A stretch of 64,000 nucleotides of DNA, taken from Isoetes taiwanensis. Its lineage: Eukaryota > Streptophyta > Lycopodiopsida > Isoetales > Isoetaceae. Shown piece by piece: positions 42,716 to 54,565 of this stretch; position 1 is the first letter of the stretch, and every line of letters begins with the position of its first letter. Under the pieces are notes generated by a model. That model ran no database searches and was not told where the DNA came from. It saw only the letters and a list, made by a program, of their open reading frames with translations. The stretch spans positions 4,152,952 to 4,216,951 of the forward strand of contig JAJEKV010000090.1 of the NCBI GenBank assembly GCA_021234155.1. The letters are read 5' to 3'. Both the position numbers and the translations under genes were made by a program.

Positions 42716-44661
42716 ATGGCAAGCAAAACAGAGAAAAATGGCTCGAGCCTTCCCACAAACCCAATTGAAAGAGAGAAAAGGCTAAAGATCATTGAAGATG
42801 AAGAATGGACGCAGATTTTTTGGCTGGATAGCAAAAATGATAAGGTGTGGGGAAAAATGAAAACCATGTATATGACCTTTGCGATAATACAAGATCAGCA
42901 AAGAGCGGCTGCGGTCTGCATGGATGTGCTGGGGGATGGTGTTATTTGTGAAACCCTGGATAAAATGAAAGCTCTGAAGAAGGATTATAACGCTGGAAGA
43001 GCTAACGACCGAGATTGGGCATGGAATTTCCTTGAACTTCTTCAAGAAATGGACAGAAATCTTTGTAAGAGAATAATGGTTAAGCAAGGCCACTCTGAAG
43101 CAGACTGTTACAGCCTCAAGAACAATGTTTTTCAGAAATCCATGAACGAGCTCCTCAATCTTGCAAAAAATACTCTAGTTGACCTAGAGAACCTGAAATG
43201 GAACTCCAAAGCTTCAATCAAACTGATCAGGAGATGGGAGGAAGCGGAGGACCATGTCATTGAAAGTCACCGCAAACAGGCTCTCAGCAAGCTTCCTTCA
43301 GGCGCGGATTTGATCTTAGGAGACGTCTCTCAGGAATACGGCATCTTCCAGGCCAGGCTCAAGAAAGATACTAATGCATGCAAAATCAGAGACTCAAATG
43401 GTTATTTTAATCCTCTTGAGACGAACCAATGCGATTGTAAGAACTGCAAAAGCTTAAATAACTCTGGTATGAGCAAGCTAAGTACCATCGTTGGAGATCA
43501 AAGTGTCAGTAACCGGATTCCTGTTCTGGGCAAAAGCGACAAAGCTAAAGGTCAGGTTCTTCCTTCTTATAAAAATGCTTTGCTTAACATAGTTTCTTGT
43601 GATAACCCTATTGATAATTCTAAAGCTAATTCGGATTATTTAGATCTTTCGGGTATCCAAGACTCTACGGCTGTTAATTTATACTCTGAGAAAGGCTTGA
43701 TCATCCACTTCCCCATTAACTGCCCTTCCATTGGGGAAATCAAATTCTGGTTTTCCAAAACCCCATTCTTTCTCTGCTCAAAATCGATAACAAAACATTC
43801 CAAATTTTATGCAGAGATAATTTTAGTGTTACCTACATTCTAAAAAAGAAGCTGGGTAAAATTAGTAACAATGATTTCTATATGCGATGGAACCCGATTT
43901 TTACCCCAGGTAATACCGATCATATTTCTACCTCCACTTGGATCACTTTACCCAATTTGCCTCCTGCTTTATGGACTCTATCTCACCTTAAGGCTATTTC
44001 GGGTAATCTTGGAGAAATCATATCCATTAACATCCCTCAAACTAACTTTCCTTCGGTCTGCATTTCCAAGGAGATTAACCCCAAATGGCTGAGGAGGGTT
44101 AAAATTAAGCTTGCAAAGAATAGATTTATGGACCTTGATATTGTTTATTCCAAACTCCCGGTCCTCAGAAATCCAGAAAAGGGGCCTCCTTCTTGTGACA
44201 AAGAACCCCTTAATATCAAACCTCCTCTCATCATCAGACAAGAATGGTGCCCCAAAAAGAAAGAAAATGACAGTCAAGTTGACTATAACAACAGAGCCAC
44301 CAATGAAGTTATCCCCCGGCCACCTGCAGAGGATAGAAGTGAGTTCTCTCTTTATACCGAGCCTAACTCTCCTTATTTTGATAATAATTGGAATTTCTTC
44401 CTTAGGAATATCAACATGGAGATAAAGGTTAAAACTGGTATTATGACCCTCTCCTTCCCTCTCAAAGAAGATTACCAATCTGAAGTTGAATCCGTGAATC
44501 ACAGCCCTGAGGACGAATTCTTACATTCTTGTGATGATGAAGGATGGAAGCAGATAACAAAGAAAAGAGGTAGGGGTCGGAAAAAATCCTATGCTGGACC
44601 ACTCAGGGTCAGCCCCAGAAATTCTGCCATTCGTTCTAGGATGGACAAAAAGTTTCTATAA
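42716..44661 (+). pseudogene. L1 ORF1 with DUF4283-like domain and novel N-terminal region (one frameshift)
   Basis: RNA-binding ORF1 of the L1. The start is ATG at 42716 (context AGAATGGC). The first ~330 residues are charged and helical (EDEEWTQIFWLDSKNDKVWG, RRWEEAEDHVIESHRKQAL) with a CDCKNC cluster, and I recognise no known domain. After a single frameshift between 43737 and 43760 the frame continues with FQILCRDNFSVTYILKKK, FYMRWNPIFTP and LPNLPPALWTLSHLKAISG, the W-strand and LPxxLW module of DUF4283. It ends with a basic segment (TKKRGRGRKKS). No classical CCHC knuckle was found. Its TAA at 44659-44661 is followed at once, in the same frame, by the ORF2 ATG. Confidence 0.85.
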
Positions 44662-47600
44662 ATGTTAATGTATAAATCTTTAAGAATCATCACCTGGAAT
44701 CTCCAGGGAATCAACAATCCTATCAAAAGGGAGCGTTTAAAAGTTTGCATGTCTTCCCTCAACCCTGACATCCTGCTCATCCAGGAGCATAAGATTCATG
44801 ATCCCAACCATAATATCATCATCTCCAGAGCTCTCCCCCCAAATTTTAAGACTTGGTCTATCAGTGCTAATGACTCTTCTGCAGGAATAGCTATTGCATG
44901 GAATCAGAAAAATGATTTACAAATTGACCATATGATTCATGACAACAATGGTAGATGGCAAATCTTGGTTTGCAAGCTCGGGTCGGGTAAGATTGCTATA
45001 GTTAATGTTTACTCTTATCATAATCCTTCTGACAGAATTTTGATTTGGAATAAAATTAGCTCTAGCTTAGCCAGCTTAGATATTGATGATTTGTTGATAG
45101 GTGGTGACTTCAATATGGTTACTGACAGCTATATGAAAAATAGAAATTTTAAGCCTCTTCTGCCTCAAGAGATGTGTGCCTGGGCCAACTTTCTGTCTAC
45201 CCACAATCTCAGGCTGGCTACAACCAAACCCAACTCTTTCAGCTAGTCAGATCACAGAGCTAACCCTATATGCTGCTTGCATGACAGATTTTATCTCAGT
45301 GAAAACCTGTGGACCAATAGTAGTAGGGTTGATAATCTTACTGGCTATACCCTCTCTGATCATTACCCTCAGCTGATTAATATAGGTGATATAGGCATTC
45401 ATAATATTAGGAAGTCTTTTTTTAAGATGAATGTCAACCTTCTAGACCATGAAGATTTCCTCACCAAGCTCCAAGACATATCTAACTGCCATCCCAAACC
45501 TGATGGAGATAGTGGTTGGATGTGGTGGTGGATTAATCTGGCTAAGCATATCAAATGTTGGTTAAAAGTATGGGGCAAGGAGATCCACTATCAGAAGCAG
45601 GCAAATTTAGCCTCCCTTAGAAATAGGCTTAGCACCACTCCCACTGATCAACAGGACGAAATAAAAATCCAGATTGAAAAAGCAGAGCTCAACATTGCAA
45701 AAGGATGGAAAATGAAAGCTAAAGTCAAGGAGCTAAAAGAAGACGAGAGATGCAACTCTAAATACTTCTTCATCAAAGCCAAAACCAGAATCAAGAGAAA
45801 TCAAATTCATGAGGTTAAAGTTGGTGATTCTATTATCTCTGGTGACAATGATCTCAAGAAAGCGGCTGTAGATCATTTCACTAATATTATGGGTACCAAT
45901 AATGACTGCACAGATGCTGTGATGGATACCTTTATTAATTTAGAAAGTAAAGTTAGCCGCATTCAGAATGAGATGATCTCCTCCCCTTTCACGGAGTGTG
46001 AGCTTAAAGAAGTGGTCATGGGTATGGACAATGGCAAAACCCCTGGGCCTGATGGACTACCGGCTGAGTTCTTTAAAAAGGCCTGGCCTATCCTTCACGA
46101 AGGTGTCACCAAGTTAGCCAATGAATTCAGAATTACCAAGCGCCTAGATGCTCGAATCAATACCAGCCTCATCACGCTTATCCCTAAAATTGATTCTCCC
46201 ACTTCTTTTGCTGATTACAGACCCATCTCTCTAACTAATGTTATTTACAAGATAATTGCAGAAGCCATTGCTGCCAGACTCAAAAAGGTTTTGGACTCGG
46301 TTATTAGTAGTACCCAATCTGCCTACCTCAAAGACAGGTTTATCTTGGATAACGTGGTGACTGCTATTCTAGGACTCCAGTGGGCTAAAGACTCCAAGCA
46401 AGATATAGCCCTTCTTAAGCTGGATATCACAAAAGCCTTTGACACTGTTAGCTGGAAAGTTGCAGGGCTCTTGGCTTCAGTGAGGAAAGCATTGGTATAT
46501 TTAAAGCTATTCTTAACAACTCTAGATCTGCAGTTCTCATAAATGGTGAGACCAGCCCCTTCTTCTCCATCCAAAGGGGGGTAAAACAAGGTTGTCCTCT
46601 TGCACCCTTTCTCTTTTTAATTGTTATGGAAGCCTTACATGACAAATTGGAAGATGCCAAGAAAAACAAGTCCGTTAAAGGTCTTCAGCTCCCTGACAAT
46701 CCCCAGGTGGACCAAATTCTCAATGGACATTTTGCTGATGATACTTTCACTTTGACCTCAATGGACAATAATTCTATCATCAACATCCAGAGAATTCTTC
46801 AAAACTTTGGTCAAGCTTCAGGATGCAGAATTAACCCTCTTAAATCTGCCATTCAATCTAGGGAGATCGACAAAGGTACTCAAGCAGCTGACCTCTTTGG
46901 TTGTAAGTATTTTCCCCCCTGCACTAAATCTAAGATTTTAGGGATCCCCTTTGCCATCAGAAGCAATGCCTCTGATATATGGCTGGATATTATTGAAAAA
47001 TTCTATAAAAAAGTCGACTCCTTAAATTCTAAATATCTTTCTAAAAATGGCAGAGCCATAATTGCCAACTTTGTTATATCTTCTTCTCAGGTTCACCAAT
47101 CCTCGGTCATTCTGGCCCCCAAAAAGGTAACTAACAAGCTTCAAAGTATTATTGGCAGGTTTATTGCTTGTGGTCAAAATAAGAGGTGTTGGCATCCGGT
47201 CTCCATGGAGGAATGTTGCAAACCCAAAAAGAATGGTGGTCTGGGTACCATGAACATTAGAAAGCAGGGTTTAGCTTTAGCTGCCAAATATTTTCACAGA
47301 GCCTGTTATGACAGAATTAAGCATCCAATTTCAATTTTGATCAGGCACTACATCAGCAAATGCCATCCGTATGGTTGGAGGATCCTCAAAATGGAGTTAC
47401 CCTACTCCATCTTTTTTCCTTTCTCTATCCCTGCGACTATTCCAGGTTTAATCAGGAAATGGATCCTTGCTTGGATGGAGGTTAGACAGATGTATACTTG
47501 GGAGAAAGGCCTCTCTATGGAGCAATCCATCCTCTGGAACCCAGCCTTAATCCTTGATAACCCTAACTTATGCCTGGCTTTCCATTTTCCAGAACAGGCC

Positions 47601-48308
47601 AAATTATGGAAGAATAAAGGGATTACTCTTATCAGCCATCTCTTTGATGACAATGGCATTATCCTTTTCCAGAACTCTATGCTGGCTGAAGAGGATAATC
47701 AATCGAGAATGCTATATGAAGCTATTATTAATATTGTCTTGCAGGGCAATTGGTTGCACTCTCCTGACCCCTGGAATCACAAAGGTAAAACAGGTTATAC
47801 TGTTAAGCTCACCTATGGGTTCTTGATGAGTCAACAGGAAATCACTATTCACCTAAAATGGGGAGTCTCCCCTGACACAGCCAGGAAGAACTTGGTTTTC
47901 ATGTGGAGGAGCCCGATCAACCCAAAGATCAAGGCTTTTATGTGGCAATTATGGCACAAAGGCCTGGCAACCAATTGTAAGGGATTTCGATTATCAATGA
48001 CTAACTCGGATCTATGTGACAGATGCCTTGCTGCTAAAGAGGATGAGGAACACCTATTTAGATCATGCCTTTGGTCAGAATGGGTTCTTGAACTAGCCTG
48101 TAATATTCTCGGCCAAAACCTGGTAGCTTTATGCCAAAAGGACTTCTTTATGCCTACCAACCCGACTGATTGGAGGATTTATATCCTCCTTTGGAGGATC
48201 TGGAAAGGAAGAAATACCTTTATCTTTGATTGTGAAATTATCCCCCTGGAAGGAATCATTAAACAGGTATTGTACGACATCAATTGGATTATGAATATTA
48301 ATGGGTGA
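44662..48308 (+). pseudogene. L1 ORF2: APE endonuclease, reverse transcriptase, zf-RVT
   Basis: Single long coding region for target nicking and reverse transcription, broken at two places. The endonuclease has IITWNLQGI, LIQEHKI, IAIVNVYSYHNPSD, GGDFNMV and the closing SDHYPQL. A TAG at 45244-45246 replaces the Trp codon expected just before SDHRANP. RT motifs follow: NGKTPGPDGLPAEFFKKAW, DYRPISLTNVIYKIIAEAI, STQSAYLKDRFILDNV, LLKLDITKAFDTVSW, then after a frameshift at about 46455-46490 GVKQGCPLAPFLFLIV and the catalytic HFADDTF. The C terminus has the plant zf-RVT module (WRSPINPKIKAFMWQLWHKG, CDRCLAAKEDEEHLFRSC). The ORF2 start abuts the ORF1 stop (TAAATG). Confidence 0.93.
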
Positions 48309-48822
48309 ATTGGTTAATTTTGCAGATACTCTTTTTCTTATGACTAGGCGGCTTGAATGGAAGAAAAACAAGGCTGACATTAATCATGAATGGATCAATT
48401 TTTTCGGAGCAGTGGAGACATCTGTACACGCAGAAACTTTCTGCACATGTGGTTGTTGCTGTGACCAGAATTTCGATGTCAGAAGGGAGCTTCTCTGCAC
48501 AGCGAAGGATGCCAAAGGAAGATATAATATGGCTATGGCAAGCACGTGCATGTGTGTCTAGTGTGTCTTCCATACCATCTTCAAGTGGAAGGCGAGGAAA
48601 TGCACTAACCTGAATCTCAGGACAATCCACTAAGCTCAATGCCTACATCACACAGACCTCTGTTTTCTGATATCACTGCCACTTTTCTTTTTGCATAGAC
48701 ATACTTGTTTATAAGGGTTCATCTTTATAAGGGTTAATCTTCCCTTGAAAGAAGTGTTTTGTACTACTTAACTATACTTTAATATATATAGCCTTCAATC
48801 AAAAAAATTATCGAGATAATAC

Positions 48823-49782
48823 TTATTTTGAAAAGTATTCTAATTATTTATCATATGGCTAGGGTTTATGTCATTGGATCCAAGTGTTGAGCGTGTGACT
48901 CTCACTCGCTACTTGGTTGGTGATGTATCAACCTTACATGCATATACTTTATATTTGCTATACTTATGGAAAGATAGACAAATTCTTATTATATTTGTCA
49001 AGACCCTATGAAAGTTACTTAACACTAGAGTTGTTACTGGAACTATCCTGGGTTTATCCACCAGAATTGGTCCAGCATACCCTTTGCCACTTAAACCCAG
49101 ATATCTAACAAGAGAAATTTCCATTTCATATGGAGAATTTCATGACCAATGGATTTACTTACATGTTGTGGTGATTGCCCAAACTTTATAGAATTCAGCA
49201 GTTTTTACGCCAGGCCAGAACTGCATTTTCTAAACTTTCTAGCATAAAGGGGTCCAAACATTTCTAAAATTGAAAGTAGTTGATGTTTTATTATAAAATA
49301 TGTTGATTTGCATGTTTTCATGTTTCGCTGCTATTAGATGACATTACATGAAGTCGTCAAACCATATTTAGCTCAAAAGAGCTGTTTGAGGTTGTGAATT
49401 ATTTCTCCTTTACTATAACAAGTTTTGACGTAAGACTTGTGGCCATAAGTTGTCAACTCTAAGAGCTATAATCAATAATTTTTTGAAGTCTCCATAAGAC
49501 GCGTTGATCTCAATTTTCACGAAAGAAGATTTGACACAGAATCCAGGACAAAAATAGAACTAAAATGGTATAACTAAACTCATATATAAGCTTTCTATGG
49601 GCAATAAATGATGCATTCCATACATTCCACTTATATTTACATAATAAAGAATTTTATCAACTTAAATATGGTGAATAACTATGTATTCTTTATATTTAGA
49701 AGTGGTTGCCAGTACATAAAATTGGAGCTTAGTTAAGGTAATAGTACAAAAAACTCATCTTTTATGATAGACAATATTTTTT
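48823..49782. other. AT-rich flank after the L1
   Basis: Continuation of the sequence interrupted by the L1; no coding motif, no match to gypsy Pol. Confidence 0.45.
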
Positions 49783-49806
49783 GGGTTGCCCCTAGGGGGC
49801 AAACCC
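49783..49806 (+). mobile_element. decayed Helitron-like terminal hairpin
   Basis: GGGTTGCCCCTAGGGGGCAAACCC forms a stem with one bulge and is followed by TTGTTTATGTGGG (first part given as GGGTTGCCCC TAGGGGGC AAACCC). It is closely similar to the hairpin at 53088 (GGGTTACC..GGGTAAACCC then TTGCTTTACTAGTGGG) but lacks CTAG, so it looks like an older, mutated 3' terminus of the same family. Confidence 0.5.
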
Positions 49807-49825
49807 TTGTTTATGTGGGTTTGTG

Positions 49826-49864
49826 GCATATCCTGGGTATATCCAGCATATACCCAGGATATGC
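49826..49864. other. perfect 17-bp hairpin
   Basis: GCATATCCTGGGTATAT at 49826-49842 pairs exactly with 49848-49864, around the 5-base loop CCAGC. It lies 20 bp after the hairpin at 49783. No known function recognised. Confidence 0.92.
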
Positions 49865-50556
49865 TGGTGACTGCTCAAAACCCCTTGTTTCCTGTAAACT
49901 GGCGGTCAGCTGCATTCTGGATTGCAGATGTTCTAACCGGGTAACTGGCAGCTCCAATCTGATCTGGTAAATAAGAACATATGTCAGTTCGACCATTGTG
50001 AGTTTCTTTGAAGAGGGATTTAGGAGGTTTGGTGATTTATTTGCATTTTACATTCCTTGTATCTGTCTTTGGTTGCTCGGGACTACTACTCTTGGTATTC
50101 ATTCATAAAAAATGCTATCAGTTCGATAGGTTAGGCAGTATTTATCCTTATCGCAGCAACAATAGTTTGTGGCAAATAGTAGAAGTTCCATTTCGTGCCT
50201 GTCAATTTGATATTATCAATAACCTTCAGTATTTTTTTAATGTTCTTGTCTTCATGAAATACTTGTTGCCAATGATAATCCACGGTAGTACTATCTTCTG
50301 CGCAATATATCTGCTGAGAATAAGGAAAATGTTTGCAGCATGCTACACACACTATATTTTTTGCTCAGCTACACATGGCTGGGAAAAATGAAGGGGTTCA
50401 TGCATTTTATAGGAAAATGGCAAAGCATGTTCAGGGATATGAATAGCTTACTGTGGTCATAAACTCGGGCTGCATGGAGTTGGTAATGGCCGTATTTGGT
50501 AGATATACATTTTTATTGTTTCTTCTGAAAGTTTAGTTGATACTCTATATTCTTAG
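49865..50556. other. sequence upstream of the ACX fragment
   Basis: No coding match. A 127-codon frame at 50008-50391 is hydrophobic and AT-rich with no recognisable family. It may include intronic sequence of the captured acyl-CoA oxidase gene before the first recognisable exon. Confidence 0.35.
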
Positions 50557-52031
50557 GGTTTGATAACATACGTGTTCCTCGGGAGAATTCGTTGAACTCA
50601 GTTGCAGATGTCACTCCAAAAGGACATTATGTTAGCTCTATAAGTGATCCTGATCAGGTCAATAGCATGTGAAATTTGCAGTTTTTTTCGTGCTGAACTT
50701 TATTACTGTTATGTGGAATTTTTTACCAAATAATACTTGATTCGCTCTCAAAACATTTATCTTTCAGAGGTTTGGTGCATTCATGGCTCCTTTGACTTCA
50801 AGACGAGTAACAATTGCCGTTAGTGCTGTGTACCAGGCAAAGGTGATTATTATCAACACAATAGCTTTTGGTACATCTTTGTATGTAATTTAGTGGGATG
50901 ATTAATAAAATACAATGTGGTCCTTTCCAGCTTGGGCTTGCCACTGCAATTCGTTATGCTCTGACAAGGCATGCATTCTCCTGTGTTGTAAATGGGCCAG
51001 AGGTGTTGCTGCTAGATTATCCAAGCATCAACGTCGATTGTTTCCATTATTAGCAGTAACGTGAGTATGCCCTTAATTTCTTTCCGGTGCTCGGTTTTGA
51101 GGAATCAGTGACATTGTCATTTTAGATTAATGAGGTTCACTCTCTAGCAACTTACTGACCTCTGGCTCTTGAATCAGATATGGAATTAGTTTTGATGCCA
51201 TGGATCTGAAGAAGTTATACGTTAACAGAAGGGCAGAAGATGCAAAGACCATTCACATTTTGTCTAGTGATTATAAAGCCGTCTTTTCTTGGCATAACCT
51301 CAGGACACTTCAAGTGGATGAATTAAATTAATGGTTGATGAAATCATGTGCCCTTTGTCTTAACACCGATCCTTGTGAACTTGATCAGGAATGTCGTGAA
51401 GCCTGTGGTGGTCAGGGACTTAAAACCGACAATAAAGTTGGGCAATTTAAAGCAGAGTATGATGTGCATCTCACCTTTGAGGGTGACAACAATGTCCTTA
51501 CGCAGCAGGTTTGACATCTTACGTGCTTTGCAATATGGTCTGGATATGAGTGTTGGGATCTACAATTTTCTATTTGTTGGTGCAGATGAGCAAAGGGTTC
51601 CTGTCAGAACACTTTAACATCGAAGAAGAAAGGAAAACCTTTAAGGGGCTAGGACTAGAGCACATTAACGGGAACGTCCAATGGTTTCTACTCATGATAC
51701 AACAAGGTTTCGCGAGAAAGGATTGCAGGTACAATACTAATATATGTGAGTCAGACAAATATGGTTGTGATTTCTTACAAGATATCCTTACATCTTTACC
51801 GTACATACAGATGGCATTATTCTGCTTAAGAGAGAGGGACCTGTTAGAAAGATATGCTCAGAAATGCACAAAGCCAAGATGGGCTGTCATCTTTGGATGC
51901 TTCACTTTTGGTATTTGTTGTATGTTTCTGTTGTAACTTTTTCCTGGTTAATACATCCCATTGTGATTTCAGAGTTATCAGCTGGCTGAAGATCTAGCAC
52001 ATGCATTTTCTCAACGTGCAGTTTAGGCCTT
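50557..52031 (+). pseudogene. peroxisomal acyl-CoA oxidase gene fragment, introns retained
   Basis: Consecutive exons of a plant acyl-CoA oxidase, the FAD enzyme of the first step of peroxisomal beta-oxidation. Exon-like blocks are 50557-50657 (FDNIRVPRENSLNSVADVTP), 50768-50842 (RFGAFMAPLTSRRVTIAVSA), 50931-51060 (LGLATAIRYALTRHAFS), 51178-51313 (LKKLYVNRRAEDAKTIHI), 51389-51508 (ECREACGGQGLKTDNKVGQF, TFEGDNNVL), 51586 to about 51728 (FKGLGLEHINGN), from 51812 (MALFCLRERDLLERYAQK) and 51972-52031 (SYQLAEDLAHAFSQRAV). Introns keep GT/AG. A one-base deletion near 51026 (PSHQRRLF expected) shifts the frame and later blocks are also shifted. The N-terminal half and the last C-terminal part are missing. 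Retained introns mean DNA-level capture, not retroposition. Confidence 0.9.
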
Positions 52032-53087
52032 TGGCGGTTGTCGTTCAACACCAAGAGAATGCTCAACTTACCTGTGGAAATAGTCAAAGAGATCAATGTT
52101 CTTGCAGAAAGGAAACAATTGCTTGGAATGGACAAAGAACTAGCTTGTGTGGAGGTTTCTGGCAATTCTGACTCGTGTAAAGATCAAAAGAGAATCCTTT
52201 GTGGGCGCACGAACCTCATAATGAACCATGTCTTCAACTGGCAACTCCTCTTTTAATCTGGATCATGGGATTTTTCTGTCAAATCATAAACCTCATCTGC
52301 AAGGCTATCATCCTCAAACAGTGGGGGCTTGTTATCTCTGAACTCACTCTCTAAGAACTTGTGGCCTCGTTATCTTGAACTCTCTTTCTAGAAAAGAACT
52401 TGCAGATATATTCACATCTAGGCTGCAGAACAACAAGCCCAGCTGGGATCAGCAAACAAGATTGGAACATATAGGTTGGCATTGTCTGCATTTGCTCACA
52501 AGATGCCATTCTACCTTATAACATTAATGATATAAGGATTTATCTCTAGTTACGATTATTAATTGAAGCACGATCTCACTCTACACATGGAAGACAAGGT
52601 TGGCAACAAAGTTGCTACTAACTTATTCTCAATGTAGAATGTTGCATTTGATGTCACTGCACCTAAGCATATCACAACCATTATCATATTCATAATGTGG
52701 TTTTTTTTTTAATGCATTATTATTTCTCAATATAGACTGGGTTATGGTCTGTGGGGCTTTCAAGGAGGTTATAACAAAAAAAAACTGAATCTGCATGTCT
52801 TGACATTCCTGATTTTATCAAGGAAATTGAACTTCAAGCAAATAAAGCAATTGGAGAAATCCGAGATCTTCTGATTGCATGCCAAGTTGTTCATGGGGTT
52901 CTTATTTGCATGAACGTGTGCCACTCGTATAATTGTTTGTCTATAGAGGATACTATTAAGAATGTATGGGTTTCACATAATGAACAGATAAACACAGATA
53001 CTTGGGTTATCTAAATGCAAATCATGCGTATACATAGTTTATGTTCTGGGATTTGTTCTGTTTCTATCTGAGAATTTATAACTTTTT
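52032..53087. other. sequence between ACX fragment and Helitron 3' end
   Basis: The first ~200 bp (PVEIVKEINVLAERKQLL in a plus frame) may be decayed C-terminal sequence of the oxidase or its 3' region. The remainder is AT-rich with no gene recognised. Confidence 0.4.
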
Positions 53088-53123
53088 GGGTTACCTTTAA
53101 AGGGTAAACCCTTGCTTTACTAG
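53088..53123 (+). mobile_element. Helitron 3' terminus (hairpin plus CTAG)
   Basis: An imperfect hairpin GGGTTACCTTT/AAAGGGTAAACCC (53088-53111) is followed 8 bases later by CTAG (53120-53123) and a T. The layout matches Helitron 3' ends. The element it closes would extend leftward over the acyl-CoA oxidase fragment. The 5' TC end was not identified, so the size is unknown. Confidence 0.65.
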
Positions 53124-54338
53124 TGGGTGCATAGAGATGGGAAAGGATTGCAGCAGCTATTCTTAGGAAGACAAAATCACAATGCTTCAAACTATTTCCA
53201 GAGCTTCATGAACAACTTAAAAATAAGGTGCAGAATGATTCACTTTATTTGGATGGTATTGCAATCAAGAATATTGATTAGAAATACAACAAATCTTGTG
53301 ACTGTCAGCTGCTGGTACAACCTGGGGTAGCGTGGTTACATTTTTTCCAAACGCTAAAATGTAAGCTGGTGCTAGATGTTTCTTTCCAGAGCATTGTATT
53401 TTCGAGAAACAGCATTATATCTAATTGGCAATGCTGATGTTATAACCTTTTGTCTTTGTTGCAGAGTCCTCTAAATCAAGAGATCAAAATAGGTTCTATA
53501 GCTTATTTTCATGTAAGTCCATTTCTCTAGACTTTTTACATGGGGCGATAGCTTTAGGAATTGTTTTGGAGTTATGGTCCAAGTTATACAGCTTCTAATA
53601 TATCAATTTACAATAGAGCGGATTCGAGAGTTCAGTACCTGAAAATATTCGAAGTATATTTCTGGGAAATTTACATTCTAATTTGTTTCACTAATATTTT
53701 CAAAAAGTTGTTAGTACCAATTTGAAAAAAAAAATAGAAAACTATCATAATGCACTAATAATAACTTTCTAAAATTACTTATATTTGTTATGGCTCATAG
53801 AATTTAAAAGTTGTCTTCACTTATAATCAATTTTTGTCTATTTAGGGCATTTTTTTATCGCATGGTTAGAACATGATTTTTGTATGTACTTCAAATCGTA
53901 CACTAATGACAGTGACATTTGTTCATTTTTGTTTGTTTATGAATTGCCCCTAAAGGCCAAGCCACACAAAACAAAAAAGACCCAACACGAAATGCTGAAA
54001 TAGAAACTATGAAAACACATTCTCGGGCCACCGTAGGGCAACTCCTCGTGCGCAGCACCTTGTTTAATGAATGTGACCTTTGCTTGGCAACATAGACATG
54101 AATCTTATGTTAAAGTAACACATTATGTAGAAGATTTGATTTAAAATGGAAATGGACCATTTCTAGTTTGTTCTTAGGCTTGCCATATTTTAAAGCAAGG
54201 TAACATTCTTTTTCAACTCGTGATTGACAAAACATGTGATACAAGAAATATAGTTTGTATTGTCTTAGTGCAAAACATACAATGAAATCTTCTTATTTTT
54301 TACTGTCATAACTTAGGACACATGTTTGCTACTTAGGA
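53124..54338. other. AT-rich, nothing recognised
   Basis: No gene. At 53941-53970 ATTGCCCCTAAAGGCCAAGCC and at 54027-54055 GGGCCACCGTAGGGCAACTC are short GC-richer hairpin-like phrases; both are too weak to call as Helitron ends. Confidence 0.4.
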
Positions 54339-54565
54339 ATAGAATAGAATAGAATAGTTTTTTTAACGTCCACGGAGACCAATAGGTCATGGGACCCATA
54401 CAATGGGCTAGTACAATCATTACTACTAGGATTAAAAAACCCCTGCCTCTGAGGGCTCAGTAATTGCAGACGTTTATCTAGAACCTCAAGTATGTATAAT
54501 GCCAAGTCATGCACAGATGGTGCTCTGAGAAGTTGTGGAAGCGTGGAATGGAATGCTAAGGTCAA
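54339..54565 (-). mobile_element. short LINE copy 3 of the microsatellite-tailed family
   Basis: Minus-strand 3' end with the same untranslated block as the copies at 4.06 and 23.88 kb (AACGTCCACGGAGACCAATA, then ATTAAAAAACCCCTGCCTCT) and a (CTATT)4 tail at 54339-54357. It is 5' truncated to about 220 bp; the right edge is approximate and no clear TSD was found. It lies on the same strand as the other two copies. Confidence 0.8.

Larger units (their letters stand above)
42228..48822 (+). mobile_element. nearly full-length L1-type LINE with perfect 17-bp TSD
   Basis: AATTATCGAGATAATAC stands at 42228-42244 and 48806-48822. Between them lies a ~6.56-kb plus-strand LINE: 5' UTR (42245-42715), ORF1 (42716-44661), ORF2 (44662-48308) and a 3' UTR ending TTTAATATATATAGCCTTCAATC plus A7 (last bases given as ATATAGCCTTCAATC). 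It sits in AT-rich sequence next to the gypsy integrase tail. Only about three lesions (a frameshift in ORF1, a stop and a frameshift in ORF2) break the frames, so the insertion is young. It is very different from the other two LINE families here. Confidence 0.95.

Noticed and set aside
50008-50391. Plus-strand 127-codon hydrophobic ORF
   Set aside because: AT-rich and hydrophobic by composition, probably intronic or captured noncoding DNA.
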